NCBI GenBank assembly: GCA_021205225.1
Contig: JAJPXX010000070.1
Span: forward strand, 1 to 56,544
Source: Lachnospiraceae bacterium
GTDB lineage: Bacteria; Bacillota; Clostridia; Lachnospirales; Lachnospiraceae
Direction of reading: 5' to 3'
DNA: 56,544 bases
Both the position numbers and the translations under genes were made by a program. Positions 17,715-26,494 of this stretch are shown one piece after another. The notes below the pieces were generated by a model. The model saw only the letters and a list, made by a program, of their open reading frames with translations, searched no databases and was not told the DNA's origin. Numbering within the stretch: position 1 is the first letter of the stretch; the number at the start of each line of letters is the position of its first letter.

Positions 17715-19310
17715 ATGAAAGCAATATCAAGAAGAGATTTTTTACGCGGCGTGGCGGCAGGAAGCGTGCTGGTAGCACTCTCTGGCCCGCTGACTGTGAG
17801 CGCGTCCGAGGATGTGGCGGCGCTTCTGGCAGAGCTTCCGGAAGCGGTAGGCGAGGGAACGATTGTAGCGACTCCGGAGATGTATGCGGGGATTGACCTG
17901 AGCAAAAGCTACACGGTAAATATGTACCTCATCGGAGACACGCCAAACGACTGGGATGATGTGCTGGCGCTGGTAAATGAATATCTGGAGCAGTTTAATA
18001 CCACTCTGGCAGTGACATTCATGAGCTGGAGCGATTATCAGACCATGTACTCTCTGGCTCTGGCAGGCGGTGAGCAGATTGACCTGATCTTTACGGCTCC
18101 GTGGTGCTATATGTACACAGAGGCGGCAAAGGGGTCTTTCTATGAGCTGACCGACGACTTTATTTCCACGGCAATGCCGCTGACGGAAAAATACCAGGCA
18201 GAGGAAAGCTGGGATGAGACTACGATTTCCGGCAAAACAATCGCAGTTCCGTCCAATGTGGCGTCCCCGATGGGCAAGATTGTGGCGATCCGTCAGGATA
18301 TCGCGGACAAATATGATATTGGTGAATTGACGAGCTGGGAAGACTACAAGAATTTTATGCTGACAGTTGCTGAAAAAGAGACGCCGGAGAGCGGCATCTA
18401 CGCGCTGGCATCGGCCGGAGACAACAATGAGCTTTGGGATGTGTACCGCCAGCAGTACGATACCTTCCTTGCCCTTGACAGCAATTATCTGGATATGATC
18501 TATGAGTATAACGGCGGAATTCCGGAAGCAGAAGATATTAAGCTGGTTTACGAGTGCGACAGCTTCCGCCAGTATGCGTACGATATGAAGGAAATGGCGG
18601 ACGCAGGCTGCTGGAGCCGCAGCGCGCTGACGAATACGGTGACGGACGACGATGCGTTTGGCGCGCTTCAGGGTGCTTCCATCGCCTGGAATGCTTCGGT
18701 ATTTACCTATATGGAGCAGGCAGAGGAGACCGAGGGCGTGTATTGTATGGCTTATGACCTGACAACTGATCATCTGTGCGGCGCAGAGGCTTATTCGAAC
18801 AACGATATGGCGATTACGGCCGGTTCCAGTAATCCGGAGCGCGCGGGTATGCTGCTTGACCTGATCAAGTTTGATACTTATCTGAACCGTCTGCTGATCC
18901 TTGGTATCGAGGATCTGCATTACAGCATCGATGATGAGGGATATTATACGGAACTCGAAGCGGCTTCTGACTTCGCGGCGAGTGCAATCTCCGCGTCTTG
19001 GGCCATCAAGAATGGCGATCTTGAGGAAGCGGGCGTAGACGAGCGTGAAAAAGTCATTACGGACGGATGGGCAGAGCGCGTGGTTATGAACCCGACGATC
19101 ACCTTTGTATTTGACGATACCAATGTGAATGCCTATGTATCTGCGGTTAATACGGTGCTGCAGGACTATGTCCCGATGCTGGAGCTGGGGCTGGTAGACG
19201 ATGTGGATACCACGCTTGACGAAATGATCCAGAAGTGCTACGATTCCGGTTTGCAGAATGTGTACGATGAATTTTACTCACAGTACGAGGCATGGAAAGA
19301 GACTCGCTGA
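17715..19310 (+). CDS. Extracellular solute-binding protein with Tat-type signal peptide
   Basis: 531 residues, the usual size of LplA/YtcQ-type binding proteins that deliver oligosaccharides to LplB/LplC-type permeases. The N-terminus reads ISRRDFLRG followed by a mildly hydrophobic stretch and an A-S-A site near residue 31. This is a textbook twin-arginine signal (S-R-R-x-F-L-K). There is no lipobox cysteine, so the protein may be released or held by its signal rather than by lipid, unlike most Gram-positive binding proteins. AAGGAGAAAAGG precedes the ATG. It sits third in the sugar operon, before a terminator. The mature part is acidic and Tyr/Trp-rich as in sugar-binding proteins; the ligand is unknown. 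Confidence 0.9.
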   Translation: MKAISRRDFLRGVAAGSVLVALSGPLTVSASEDVAALLAELPEAVGEGTIVATPEMYAGIDLSKSYTVNMYLIGDTPNDWDDVLALVNEYLEQFNTTLAVTFMSWSDYQTMYSLALAGGEQIDLIFTAPWCYMYTEAAKGSFYELTDDFISTAMPLTEKYQAEESWDETTISGKTIAVPSNVASPMGKIVAIRQDIADKYDIGELTSWEDYKNFMLTVAEKETPESGIYALASAGDNNELWDVYRQQYDTFLALDSNYLDMIYEYNGGIPEAEDIKLVYECDSFRQYAYDMKEMADAGCWSRSALTNTVTDDDAFGALQGASIAWNASVFTYMEQAEETEGVYCMAYDLTTDHLCGAEAYSNNDMAITAGSSNPERAGMLLDLIKFDTYLNRLLILGIEDLHYSIDDEGYYTELEAASDFAASAISASWAIKNGDLEEAGVDEREKVITDGWAERVVMNPTITFVFDDTNVNAYVSAVNTVLQDYVPMLELGLVDDVDTTLDEMIQKCYDSGLQNVYDEFYSQYEAWKETR

Positions 19311-19341
19311 TTACCAGCTGTAAAAAGAAGGATAACGTACA

Positions 19342-19403
19342 GGGCCGGCCGGAAAGACCGGCCCGCATAGTCTTCGGGAAGAAGATGGATTGCCGGGTTT
19401 TTT
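19342..19403 (+). terminator. Terminator with a competing upstream hairpin, between the binding-protein and LacI genes
   Basis: A GC hairpin GGGCCGG (19342-19348) with CCGGCCC (19358-19364) overlaps a second structure. In the second, CCCGCA (19362-19367) pairs imperfectly with TGCCGGG (19391-19397) around an inner CTTC/GAAG hairpin, followed by seven T. Both use the same CCC, so only one can form. A plain terminator is most likely; an attenuator is possible. Confidence 0.55.
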
Positions 19404-19475
19404 TGAGAGGAATATTTCAATAGGAAGGTTCTCTGAACTGTCCTGTTGGGAAAAAGGATGGACAGGGAGAAGCAT

Positions 19476-20534
19476 ATGAGTGAAACCGTGGCTGGGATTG
19501 GCAGTGAGAACGGGAGCGGAAAGAAACAAATATCGGAAATTGCGCGGGAACTTCATCTTTCCCCGACAACGGTATCCAGGGCGCTCTCCGGAAAGGGTCG
19601 TGTCAGCGGAGAGACAAGAAAAAGGGTACTGGACTACGTGGCGGAGACAGGGGTGGAGCCGCATACCCATGTATCCGGCTATACAGATAAGAAAACAAGA
19701 GTGGTTTGCGTAACCATGCCGGCAGAAAAGAACTATTCGGAGCTTCCTTTTTTCAACGTGACACTGATGACGCTGTGCGATGTTTTTGAAAGCGCGGGTT
19801 ATCATGTGATGGTGGCTAAGACGAAGCCGGGAAACATTCGCAGCCTGAGAAGCGTCATAAAGGGGCATAAGGTGGACGGCGTTGTTCTGACGCGCGCGAT
19901 TTCAGACGATGAAGAAATCCGCTATCTGCGGGAAAAGGGTGTGCCGTTTGTTCTGATCGGGAGCCATCGGGCGCAGGATGTCTGCCAGGTCGATGTCAAT
20001 CAGCGCAGCGGTTCTTATGATCTGATTGCCGCCCTTGTAAAGATGGGGATCCGTAAAACGGCGCTGATGTGTGGGAATCTACAGTATGACGAGGTGCAGT
20101 CCCGCCTGAACGGCTATCTGGACGGACTGCAGGATTTTGGGCTGCCGGTTCGCGCGGGGCTGGTTTTTGAAGATGCGGATGAAATGCGCGTGCAGGAAAA
20201 AGCAGTGGGAGAAATCCTGCGGGAAGGCGTGGAGTGTGTCGTGTGCAGTGACGATAGCATCTGTGTGTCGGTCATGAACTATTTTAAGGAAATCGGCCTG
20301 GCTGTGCCGCGTGATATCTGCGTTGCCTCTCTCTTTAACAGCAGATTGCTCGATGGGTATTATATCCCGATCACCAGTGTGGATTATAATTTCCGCAGCC
20401 TTGCCAGAGCGGCCGGAGAAATGCTGCTGGCGCAGCTTTCCGGAAAAGAATTCGCAAAAAGAAGACTTTTGTATCATGAGGTACTGATAAAAGAATCAAC
20501 GCGAGTATTGCGCGGACGATCGGAACAGCATTAA
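19476..20534 (+). CDS. LacI-family transcriptional regulator
   Basis: About 352 residues. The N-terminal helix-turn-helix (QISEIARELHLSPTTVSRAL, about residues 22-41) and hinge are followed by a periplasmic-binding-like sugar domain, including ICVASLFNSR and ITSVDYNFRSLARAA near the C-terminus. It probably controls the adjacent sugar operon and the GH2 gene. The ATG at 19476 follows AGGGAGAAGCAT; in-frame TTG and ATG codons upstream (19446, 19458) lack a good ribosome site. No clear promoter was seen between the terminator and the gene. It is 26 bp before the GH2 gene and probably cotranscribed with it. Confidence 0.92.
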   Translation: MSETVAGIGSENGSGKKQISEIARELHLSPTTVSRALSGKGRVSGETRKRVLDYVAETGVEPHTHVSGYTDKKTRVVCVTMPAEKNYSELPFFNVTLMTLCDVFESAGYHVMVAKTKPGNIRSLRSVIKGHKVDGVVLTRAISDDEEIRYLREKGVPFVLIGSHRAQDVCQVDVNQRSGSYDLIAALVKMGIRKTALMCGNLQYDEVQSRLNGYLDGLQDFGLPVRAGLVFEDADEMRVQEKAVGEILREGVECVVCSDDSICVSVMNYFKEIGLAVPRDICVASLFNSRLLDGYYIPITSVDYNFRSLARAAGEMLLAQLSGKEFAKRRLLYHEVLIKESTRVLRGRSEQH

Positions 20535-20560
20535 AAAACTTTTGGAAAGGCGGAGAAAAC

Positions 20561-23005
20561 ATGTATTTGACAGGAAATGGGGTGCGGGAACAGGTATGCT
20601 TTGACACAGACTGGTATTTCCGGCACGGGGAGGAGCCGATCCCGAAAGAAACAGAAGCATCCGCTTATCGCCGGGTGACGCTTCCGCATGACTGGAGCCT
20701 GGAGTTCCCTTTTGATGAGCACGCGCCATCCTGCGGCTCCGGCGGATATGTGACGACAGGGATTGGATGGTACCGGAAACGATTTGCAGTTTTACCGGAA
20801 GCGCTGGAAGACGCGCGGGTCACATTGCGTTTTGACGGGGTATATATGCTGGCGCAGGTGTGGCTGAATGGGACCCTTCTGGGAAGACACGTATATGGTT
20901 ATACCCCATTTGAGTGGGATATCACGGAACTGCTGCGAAAGGATGGCGGTGAAAACAGCCTGGAAGTGCGGGTCGATAATTCTGCGCAGCCGGCTTCCCG
21001 CTGGTATTCCGGTTCCGGGATTACAAGAGACGTATGGCTGATACGGACAAAGAAGGTGCACGTAGAGCCATACGGTGTCTGGCTCTGCCCGCTGGAGGTC
21101 ACTGCGGAATGTGCGGTTTTGCGGGCCGAGACACGGGTGAAGGCCGAGGGAATGTTCAAAGAGGCTCCTGGGGCACAGACTATTCGCATTGAAACAGAGC
21201 TTTTTGCGCCGGATGGGAGTTTGTGCGCACAGGCAGGTACGGATGCTTCCTGGGCGTCAGAGAAGATCGTTTCGCAGAAGCTTACGGTAGAGAAACCGGT
21301 TTTGTGGACAACCGACGCTCCGGCGCTCTATCAGGCTGTGACGCGGGTATATGTCTCTGGCATCCTGCAGGACGAGGTGCGAACCGCGACGGGACTTCGC
21401 AGTGCGGTATTTGACAGTCAGCAGGGCTTTTTGTTAAACGGGGAGCGGACAAAGCTGAACGGCGTGTGCCTGCATCATGACGGAGGCTGTGTGGGCGCGG
21501 CCGTGCATCCGAGAATCTGGGAGCGGCGTCTGAAAAAACTGAAAGAAATGGGTGCAAACGCAATCCGGACGGCGCATAATCCGCCGGATCCGGCTCTTCT
21601 GGATCTCTGCGACCGGATGGGCTTTCTGGTCATGGACGAAGCATTTGATGAATGGGGAATCCTGAAATGGAAGTCATTAGGAAGCAATACGCATGAGAGC
21701 AGAGGGTATTCGGAGTGGTTTGAAAGCTGCGGCGAGGAGGATCTGAGAAAGATGCTTTTGAGAGACCGCAATCATCCTTCCGTCATCCTCTGGAGCATTG
21801 GAAATGAAGTGCCGGATCAGTGTGCCCCCGGTGGTTATCTGACTGCCAGGCGCCTGAAGGGGATCTGTAAAGCTCTGGATCCCACACGAGCCGTGACGCA
21901 GGCTAATGACCAGATCTGCGCGGAGCCATGGAGCGCCACAGAGGATTTCCTGAATGAACTGGATGTGGTTGGCTACAATTATGTGGGCAGGTGGCGCACC
22001 AGGGCGGAGACTCTCTATGACGACGACAGAAGGACACACCCCGGCTGGTGTGTGATTGGCACGGAAAACGGCGGAATGGGAGGAGCGCGCGGACAGTATC
22101 CGATGGAGATGGCGGATCAGAGCGGCTGGTGGAGACGCCCTTACTACAGCGCTCCGGTGGAGGCCGGACGGCTGCTTCGCTATACCATGACGCATGACTT
22201 TGTCGCCGGGGATTTTATGTGGACAGGAGCAGACTATCTGGGAGAAGCGCACTGGCCGGAGCGTTCCTCAAGCGCAGGCGTACTGGATACCTGCGGGTTT
22301 GAAAAGGATGGCTATTATTTTTACCAGAGCATCTGGAAGCGGGATGAGCCGATGGCGCATCTGCTGCCCCACTGGAATCTGAAAACAGTGCGGGGAACGG
22401 TGGTACCGGTGCTGGGCTATACTAACTGCGAGTATGCAGAGCTGTTTTTGAATGGAAAGTCTTATGGACGTAAGGCAATGTCCTACCCGGCTTACGGTAT
22501 GACAGAGCGGTTTGGTCATTTTGAGAAAACACCCGTACCGGCCTGGACGGAGGATCTGTTTTTAAGCTGGGATGTGCCTTATGAGCCGGGCTGCATCGAG
22601 CTGGCCGGCTATCAGGACGGGAAAGAAGTCGTCCGCCATACGGTATATACGGCGGGGCCTCCCAGAAGACTCCTTGTTTCGTGTGATTGCGCGAACCTGA
22701 CCGCGGATGGCAGGGATGTTGGCCAGATTGAAGTTGAGATCCAGGATGAGAAAGGCAGATTCTGCCCGGATGCGGATCTGGAGCTTACCTTTACGGTGGA
22801 AGGATGCGCAGCTTTGATTGGAGTGGATGCCGGAAACCCCGCAAGCCATGAAAGCATGAAGGGAAACCGGATTCGCGCATTTGCGGGCAGAGCCTTTGCG
22901 GTGATCCGCTCCGATGGGAATGCAGGGACAAGTGTAATCCGGGTATCCGGGAAAACAGTGGCAGAAGAAAGTATTGAGATAAACTTTTTGGATAAAAGAG
23001 ATTAA
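20561..23005 (+). CDS. Glycoside hydrolase family 2 (beta-galactosidase/glucuronidase-like)
   Basis: 814 residues. The domain order is GH2 sugar-binding (about 15-170), Ig-like (about 175-285), TIM barrel (about 290-600) and further beta domains to the end, similar to DUF4982-containing GH2 enzymes. The acid/base glutamate is Glu416 in SIGNEVP and the likely nucleophile Glu502 in GTENGG. The barrel start NGVCLHHDGG and RTAHNPPDP are family signatures. There is no signal peptide, so it acts in the cytosol on imported sugar. It follows the LacI gene and the ABC importer, which supports uptake followed by hydrolysis. The exact substrate cannot be read from the sequence. Confidence 0.92.
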   Translation: MYLTGNGVREQVCFDTDWYFRHGEEPIPKETEASAYRRVTLPHDWSLEFPFDEHAPSCGSGGYVTTGIGWYRKRFAVLPEALEDARVTLRFDGVYMLAQVWLNGTLLGRHVYGYTPFEWDITELLRKDGGENSLEVRVDNSAQPASRWYSGSGITRDVWLIRTKKVHVEPYGVWLCPLEVTAECAVLRAETRVKAEGMFKEAPGAQTIRIETELFAPDGSLCAQAGTDASWASEKIVSQKLTVEKPVLWTTDAPALYQAVTRVYVSGILQDEVRTATGLRSAVFDSQQGFLLNGERTKLNGVCLHHDGGCVGAAVHPRIWERRLKKLKEMGANAIRTAHNPPDPALLDLCDRMGFLVMDEAFDEWGILKWKSLGSNTHESRGYSEWFESCGEEDLRKMLLRDRNHPSVILWSIGNEVPDQCAPGGYLTARRLKGICKALDPTRAVTQANDQICAEPWSATEDFLNELDVVGYNYVGRWRTRAETLYDDDRRTHPGWCVIGTENGGMGGARGQYPMEMADQSGWWRRPYYSAPVEAGRLLRYTMTHDFVAGDFMWTGADYLGEAHWPERSSSAGVLDTCGFEKDGYYFYQSIWKRDEPMAHLLPHWNLKTVRGTVVPVLGYTNCEYAELFLNGKSYGRKAMSYPAYGMTERFGHFEKTPVPAWTEDLFLSWDVPYEPGCIELAGYQDGKEVVRHTVYTAGPPRRLLVSCDCANLTADGRDVGQIEVEIQDEKGRFCPDADLELTFTVEGCAALIGVDAGNPASHESMKGNRIRAFAGRAFAVIRSDGNAGTSVIRVSGKTVAEESIEINFLDKRD

Positions 23006-23021
23006 ATCTTATTCCTTTTTT

Positions 23022-23311
23022 CTTACTTTTTTCTGCTGAAGTGAAAAGTTTATTTCCACGCCAAAATTTGTGATTTTCCGGTGGATTTCACTCTTTCTGG
23101 GATTACTGGGTGAACAAGGAAGAAAAACTTCATTCCATTTACGCCATCATTTACCCAGTAGAATTGGGTAGGCCATATGGTGTAAGACTGATTTCCACTA
23201 GGTTTTTGCTGCGAACGCCGGAAATACAAGTGGAATTTTGAGTAAGACTGAATTCCACTTGTACCCCCGAGTTGTGGAATTTAAATTTTCATTTCACCCT
23301 TACTTTTTTCT
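23022..23311 (+). mobile_element. MITE-like non-coding element with terminal inverted repeats and 13-bp direct repeats
   Basis: This stretch of about 395 bases between GH2 and the next gene has no gene. A 264-bp element (23035-23298) is bounded by CTTACTTTTTTCT at 23022-23034 and again at 23299-23311. Its ends are imperfect inverted repeats: 23037-23059 and the complement of 23274-23296 match at 19 of 23 bases. Inside are a 13-bp perfect stem (TACAAGTGGAATT at 23225-23237 with its complement at 23251-23263), an 18-nt direct repeat differing at one base (23182-23199, 23242-23259), and several GTGGAA/TTCCAC half-sites. A second copy starts at 56496. No transposase is present, so it would need one in trans. 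Confidence 0.7.
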
Positions 23312-23335
23312 TTTATAAAACCCGGTTATTCGGTC

Positions 23336-23364
23336 TTTACAATTTCCATGTTTTGCCCTATAAT
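23336..23364 (+). promoter_or_regulatory. Sigma-A promoter of the small coiled-coil gene and glgA
   Basis: TTTACA (23336-23341), 17-bp spacer, TATAAT (23359-23364), 35 bases before the ATG at 23400. It lies 24 bases after the second direct repeat of the MITE-like element. Confidence 0.8.
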
Positions 23365-23399
23365 TTTATTTGCTAAAATAAATTAAGGAGGGCGTATAA

Positions 23400-23654
23400 A
23401 TGGCGCGCGAAAGAAGAACCAAAACAGAAATTATCACTGCGAAGATTGAAGCGATCGATGAGAAGATTACAGGCTACGCAAATAAAATTGCAGCTCTGAC
23501 CGATGAAAAAGAAGGACTTCAGGCAGAGCTTGAAGAGCTGGCATCGGCGCAGAAGAAAGCAGAAGAAGAAGCAAAGACAAAAGAAGTTCTGAAGATCATA
23601 AAGGATAAGAATATTTCGATTGATGAACTGAAAAAATTAATTGAGAACAGCTAA
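23400..23654 (+). CDS. Small coiled-coil protein (DUF4315-like), cotranscribed with glgA
   Basis: 84 residues, highly charged. A long heptad pattern (about residues 8-62) predicts a coiled coil, followed by a short helical tail KNISIDELKKLIENS. It resembles the small DUF4315 family, whose function is unknown. TAAGGAGGGCG is a strong ribosome site, and the promoter just upstream supports real expression. glgA begins 40 bp later on the same strand. No membrane segment, cysteine or DNA-binding motif is present. A link to glycogen metabolism is suggested only by this position. Confidence 0.75.
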   Translation: MARERRTKTEIITAKIEAIDEKITGYANKIAALTDEKEGLQAELEELASAQKKAEEEAKTKEVLKIIKDKNISIDELKKLIENS

Positions 23655-23694
23655 TGGAATTTGACATAAAGTTGATGTTATTGGAGGGTCAACT

Positions 23695-25140
23695 ATGAAA
23701 AACATTTTATTTGTCACATCAGAGGCGACTCCCTTTATTAAGACAGGCGGGCTTGCTGATGTTGCAGGATCTCTTCCCAAATGCTTTAATAAAGAAGAGT
23801 TCGACTGCCGCGTGATCCTTCCGAAGTATCAGTGCATGGCAGAAGAGTGGAAGAATAAGCTTGAGTATGTCACGCACTTCTACATGAATCTGGCGTGGAG
23901 ATCTCAGTATGTAGGTATTCTTCATATGGAGCTGGATGGGATTCATTTTTATTTTATTGATAATGAATATTATTTTTCCGGGTCAAAGCCATATGGGAAT
24001 ATTTATCAGGATATTGAGAAGTTTGCGTTTTTCTCAAAAGCCGCGTTGTCCGCGCTGCCGTCGATAGGGTTCCGACCGGATGTTATTCACTGCCATGACT
24101 GGCAGACAGGACTGATTCCTGTTATGCTCAAAGACAGATTTCAGGATGGAGATTTTTACCAGGGGATCAAATCAGTTATCACGATTCACAATCTGAAGTT
24201 CCAGGGTGTCTGGGATGTTAAGACAGTGCGCGATATCACAGGATTGCCGGCTTATTATTTTACGCCGGATAAGCTTGAGGCATATGGCGACGCCAATTAT
24301 CTGAAGGGCGGTATTGTTTACGCCGATGCGATCACAACAGTGAGCGATACCTATGCGGAGGAGATCAAGATGCCGTTCTACGGTGAGCGCCTGGATGGCC
24401 TGATGCGCGCGCGCTCAAATGATCTGCGCGGAATCGTGAACGGGATTGATTATGACGTCTGGAATCCGGAGACGGATCCGCTGATTGATTTCCATTATAA
24501 TGCACGCAATTTCCGCAAGGAAAAGATTAAGAATAAGCGTGCGCTTCAGCGGGAGCTTGGTCTGGAGCAGAATGATTCCGCATTTATGATCGGTATCGTA
24601 TCCCGTCTGACGGATCAGAAGGGATTTGACCTGATCGAGCATATGATGGATGAGATGTGCCAGAATAATCTTCAGATTGTGGCGCTTGGTACCGGCGAAG
24701 AAAGATATGAAAATATGTTCCGCCATTTCGCGTGGAAATATCAGGGCAAGGTGTCCGCAAATATTTTCTATTCAGAGCAGCTATCCCATAAGGTATACGC
24801 TGCCTGTGACGCATTCCTGATGCCGTCGCTGTTTGAACCGTGCGGGTTGTCGCAGATCATCAGCCTCCGTTATGGTACGGTTCCGATTGTGCGTGAGACC
24901 GGCGGCCTGAAGGATACGGTAGAGCCGTACAATGAGTACGAGAGTACCGGCACCGGATTTAGCTTCGCAAATTACAACGCGCACGAGATGTATTTCACGA
25001 TACAGCGCGCGATGGCGCTTTACCACGATAAGAAGCGTGAATGGAATAAGATGATCGATCGGGGCATGGCGAAGGATTTCTCGTGGAACAGCTCTGCGAG
25101 AAAATACGAGGAGCTTTATAACTGGCTGCTCGGCTGCTGA
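23695..25140 (+). CDS. glgA: Glycogen synthase (ADP-glucose), GT5
   Basis: 481 residues, the normal length. It adds glucose from ADP-glucose to the growing alpha-1,4 chain of glycogen. The N-terminal KTGGLADVAGSLPK motif (from Lys16) binds the sugar nucleotide. The C-terminal half has SRLTDQKGFDL, the catalytic-region motif MPSLFEPCGLSQ, and YGTVPIVRETGGLKDTV. The ribosome site is TTGGAGGG. No other glycogen genes (glgB, glgC, glgP) are next to it, so they must lie elsewhere. Confidence 0.96.
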   Translation: MKNILFVTSEATPFIKTGGLADVAGSLPKCFNKEEFDCRVILPKYQCMAEEWKNKLEYVTHFYMNLAWRSQYVGILHMELDGIHFYFIDNEYYFSGSKPYGNIYQDIEKFAFFSKAALSALPSIGFRPDVIHCHDWQTGLIPVMLKDRFQDGDFYQGIKSVITIHNLKFQGVWDVKTVRDITGLPAYYFTPDKLEAYGDANYLKGGIVYADAITTVSDTYAEEIKMPFYGERLDGLMRARSNDLRGIVNGIDYDVWNPETDPLIDFHYNARNFRKEKIKNKRALQRELGLEQNDSAFMIGIVSRLTDQKGFDLIEHMMDEMCQNNLQIVALGTGEERYENMFRHFAWKYQGKVSANIFYSEQLSHKVYAACDAFLMPSLFEPCGLSQIISLRYGTVPIVRETGGLKDTVEPYNEYESTGTGFSFANYNAHEMYFTIQRAMALYHDKKREWNKMIDRGMAKDFSWNSSARKYEELYNWLLGC

Positions 25141-25227
25141 AAGTTTTGGTGAAAGAAAAGAGGGCAGGGGGTTCCGTATTTGATCCGGGATGTCCTGCTT
25201 CTTAATAGAAAACCGGAGGATATTAAA

Positions 25228-26418
25228 ATGAATGTACTGGTAATTAACTGCGGAAGCTCTTCTCTGAAGTATCAGCTGATCAATTCAGACTCTGAGCAGG
25301 TACTCGCAAAAGGACTTTGCGAGAGAATTGGCATCGACGGCAGACTGACCTATCAGAAAGCAGGCGGTGAGAAGGAAATCACGGAAGCTGCGATGCCGAC
25401 CCACAAAGAGGCGATCCAGATGGTGCTGGATGCCCTGGTAAATGAAGAGACCGGCGCAATCGCGAGCCTGTCTGAGGTGAACGCTGTTGGACACAGAGTT
25501 GTACATGGCGGTGAAAAGTTCGCCAGCTCGGTTGTGATCACGGATGAGGTGATTGCCGCAGTAGAGGAGTGCAATGACCTTGCGCCGCTGCATAATCCGG
25601 CAAACCTGATCGGGATCAATGCCTGCAAGGAGCTGATGCCGGGCGTGCCGATGGTTGCAGTATTTGATACCGCGTTCCATCAGACGATGCCGGAGAAGGC
25701 TTATCTGTACGGGCTTCCGTATGAGTACTATGAGAAATACAAGGTGAGAAGATATGGCTTCCACGGAACCAGCCACAGCTTCGTCTCCAAACATGCCGCA
25801 GAATTCCTTGGCCTTGATCTGGAAAACAGCAAGATTATTGTCGCGCACCTGGGCAACGGCGCGTCCATCTCCGCAGTTGTCAATGGCAAATGTGTTGACA
25901 CTTCCATGGGGCTTACTCCGCTGGAAGGCCTGGTAATGGGTACCCGTTCCGGCGATATCGACCCGGCTATCATGGAATTCATTGCGAAGAAGGAAAACCT
26001 GGATATTGCAGGCATTATGAATGTGCTGAACAAAAAATCCGGCGTATACGGAATCTCCGGCGGACTCTCCAGTGACTTCCGTGATCTTGAGGAGGGGATG
26101 AATGCCGGAAACAAAAAGGCAGAGAATGCGATCGAGGTATTCAGCTACCGCGTAGCAAAATACATAGGCTCTTATGTCGCTGCCATGAATGGTGTGGACG
26201 CCATCGCCTTTACCGCAGGTATCGGAGAGAACGCGCCGACCGTCCGCAGGAAGGTGCTTGGCTATCTTGGCTACCTTGGCATCACTCTCGATGAAGAAGC
26301 AAACAGACAGCGCGGCGAAGACAAGGTGATTTCCACCGCTGACTCCCGCGTTAAGGTTGCGGTTATCCCGACCAACGAGGAGCTTGCGATCTGCCGTGAG
26401 ACAGTAGCCCTTTTGTGA
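25228..26418 (+). CDS. ackA: Acetate kinase
   Basis: 396 residues. It makes ATP and acetate from acetyl phosphate and ADP, the ATP-yielding last step of acetate fermentation. The start motif [11 protein letters not shown], the phosphate region GHRVVHGG, the catalytic-histidine region YGFHGTSH, the nucleotide motif HLGNGASI and the C-terminal FTAGIGEN are all present. CCGGAGG precedes the ATG at 25228; a TTG opening the longer frame has no support. The usual partner pta is not in the window. A perfect sigma-A promoter lies just after its stop and starts the next transcript. Confidence 0.97.
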   Translation: MNVLVINCGSSSLKYQLINSDSEQVLAKGLCERIGIDGRLTYQKAGGEKEITEAAMPTHKEAIQMVLDALVNEETGAIASLSEVNAVGHRVVHGGEKFASSVVITDEVIAAVEECNDLAPLHNPANLIGINACKELMPGVPMVAVFDTAFHQTMPEKAYLYGLPYEYYEKYKVRRYGFHGTSHSFVSKHAAEFLGLDLENSKIIVAHLGNGASISAVVNGKCVDTSMGLTPLEGLVMGTRSGDIDPAIMEFIAKKENLDIAGIMNVLNKKSGVYGISGGLSSDFRDLEEGMNAGNKKAENAIEVFSYRVAKYIGSYVAAMNGVDAIAFTAGIGENAPTVRRKVLGYLGYLGITLDEEANRQRGEDKVISTADSRVKVAVIPTNEELAICRETVALL

Positions 26419-26430
26419 TAAAAAAACTTG

Positions 26431-26459
26431 TTGACAAAACAATATCTGGCAGTTATAAT
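26431..26459 (+). promoter_or_regulatory. Consensus sigma-A promoter of yceD-rpmF
   Basis: TTGACA (26431-26436), 17-bp spacer, TATAAT (26454-26459): an exact consensus match. Transcription should begin near 26466, which excludes the TTG at 26462 as the start of the next gene. Confidence 0.92.
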
Positions 26460-26494
26460 CTTTGAAGTGCGCTAGGGAGTGGGGTGGTACTATT

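Noticed and set aside
23035..23298. MITE-like region considered as a CRISPR array or a small RNA gene
   Set aside because: No evenly spaced identical repeats with unique spacers. Terminal inverted repeats and a second copy fit a mobile element better; a transcript cannot be shown.
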